NCBI GenBank assembly: GCA_049596815.1
Contig: JBMYLY010000005.1
Location: 1 to 41,322, forward strand
DNA length: 41,322 nt
Source: UBA724 sp049596815
GTDB taxonomy: Bacteria > Bacteroidota > Bacteroidia > Flavobacteriales > Flavobacteriaceae
Direction: 5' to 3'
In this document: one piece after another, positions 40,924 through 41,322 of the stretch
Layout of the letters: each line of letters opens with the position of its first letter
Numbering within the stretch: position 1 is the stretch's first letter
The notes under the pieces: model-generated
Seen by the model: the letters and a program-made list of their open reading frames with translations, nothing else
Told to the model about the DNA's origin: nothing
The model's database searches: none
Position numbers and translations under genes: made by a program

Positions 40924-41322
40924 ATGAAACAACAACAATTCATACAACCTCACGATTGGAAAATCATAGAAAATGATTTTGACCCCTCGACCGTTCAGGC
41001 AGCCGAAAGCATCTTTAGCTTGGGCAATGGCGCCATGGGGCAACGGGCCAATTTTGAAGAATACTACAGTGGCCCCAGTTTTCAGGGGAGCTACATTGGA
41101 GGTGTGTACTATCCTGACAAAACAAAAGTGGGATGGTGGAAAAACGGATATCCTGAATATTTCGCCAAAGTACTCAATGCGCCCAACTGGATAGGTGTCG
41201 ACGTTGAAGTAGACGGTGAAAAACTCGACTTATTTACCTGTAAAGTATTGGATTTTCGACGCGAATTAGACATGAAAACAGGCTTGTACAAAAGGGCATT
41301 CGAAGTGGAAATGACCAATGGC
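40924..41322 (+). CDS. GH65 glycoside phosphorylase, N-terminal part (maltose phosphorylase-like)
   Basis: 133 codons are visible before the right edge, in frame, starting MKQQQFIQPHDWKIIENDFDP. The segment AAESIFSLGNGAMGQRANFEEYYSG, followed by GSYIGGVYYPDKTKVGWWKNGYPEYFAKVLNAPNW, is typical of the N-terminal beta-sandwich of family GH65 phosphorylases. The catalytic barrel lies outside the window. Together with pgmB and the sugar carrier, maltose phosphorylase (maltose + phosphate to glucose + beta-glucose-1-phosphate) is the best call. Trehalose or kojibiose phosphorylase are alternatives that the missing part would settle. Confidence 0.88.
   Translation, partial: MKQQQFIQPHDWKIIENDFDPSTVQAAESIFSLGNGAMGQRANFEEYYSGPSFQGSYIGGVYYPDKTKVGWWKNGYPEYFAKVLNAPNWIGVDVEVDGEKLDLFTCKVLDFRRELDMKTGLYKRAFEVEMTNG

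Overview
The window looks like chromosome from a member of the Bacteroidota, most likely family Flavobacteriaceae. The support is a SusC/SusD pair, TonB-dependent receptors, C-terminal tails of the type IX secretion system (T9SS) kind, an alpha subunit of DNA polymerase III with an N-terminal exonuclease, and several promoters of the Bacteroidota form TTTG-N19..22-TAnnTTTG. I saw no phage, insertion sequence, CRISPR array or rRNA.

Layout. (1) Positions 1-14252, minus strand: one uninterrupted reading frame of more than 4,750 codons that runs off the left edge. It encodes a giant exported protein: signal peptide, 16 hyalin/DUF5011-like modules of about 80 residues, then about 35 Ig/PKD-like modules of about 90 residues, then longer He_PIG-like modules. 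(2) 14343-15725: a predicted outer-membrane protein and tRNA-Asp with its own promoter and a folded 3' trailer. (3) 15726-21918: housekeeping block with thioredoxin and dnaE on the minus strand, and divergent rpsP-rimM. S16 has a long acidic tail. (4) 21915-27953: trehalose-related block with a GH15 glycosidase (minus), divergent from a fused trehalose-6-phosphate synthase/phosphatase and a TonB-dependent receptor (plus). A bidirectional terminator closes it. (5) 28022-41322: a starch/maltodextrin utilisation locus. The minus arm is susC-susD-susE-like-GH13 amylase-secreted SusE/F-like protein. The plus arm is a lacI-type regulator, a sugar MFS transporter, beta-phosphoglucomutase and the start of a GH65 phosphorylase, cut by the right edge.

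How the genes fit together. In the utilisation locus, SusE-like and SusD lipoproteins and two T9SS-exported proteins would bind and cut alpha-glucan at the surface. SusC would import the oligosaccharides and the MFS carrier would move maltose or maltodextrin into the cytoplasm. GH65 phosphorylase would split maltose into glucose and beta-glucose-1-phosphate, which PgmB turns into glucose-6-phosphate. The LacI regulator sits between the arms beside two palindromes. Glucose-6-phosphate is also a substrate of the nearby trehalose synthase, so the two sugar blocks may be linked metabolically.

The least expected signals are regulatory: a strong terminator inside the sus operon just before the amylase, a 13-bp stem-loop at the start of the transporter mRNA, and a motif in its loop that occurs in opposite sense in the susC leader, so the two RNAs could pair. 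In the giant gene, a 382-bp block is perfectly duplicated.
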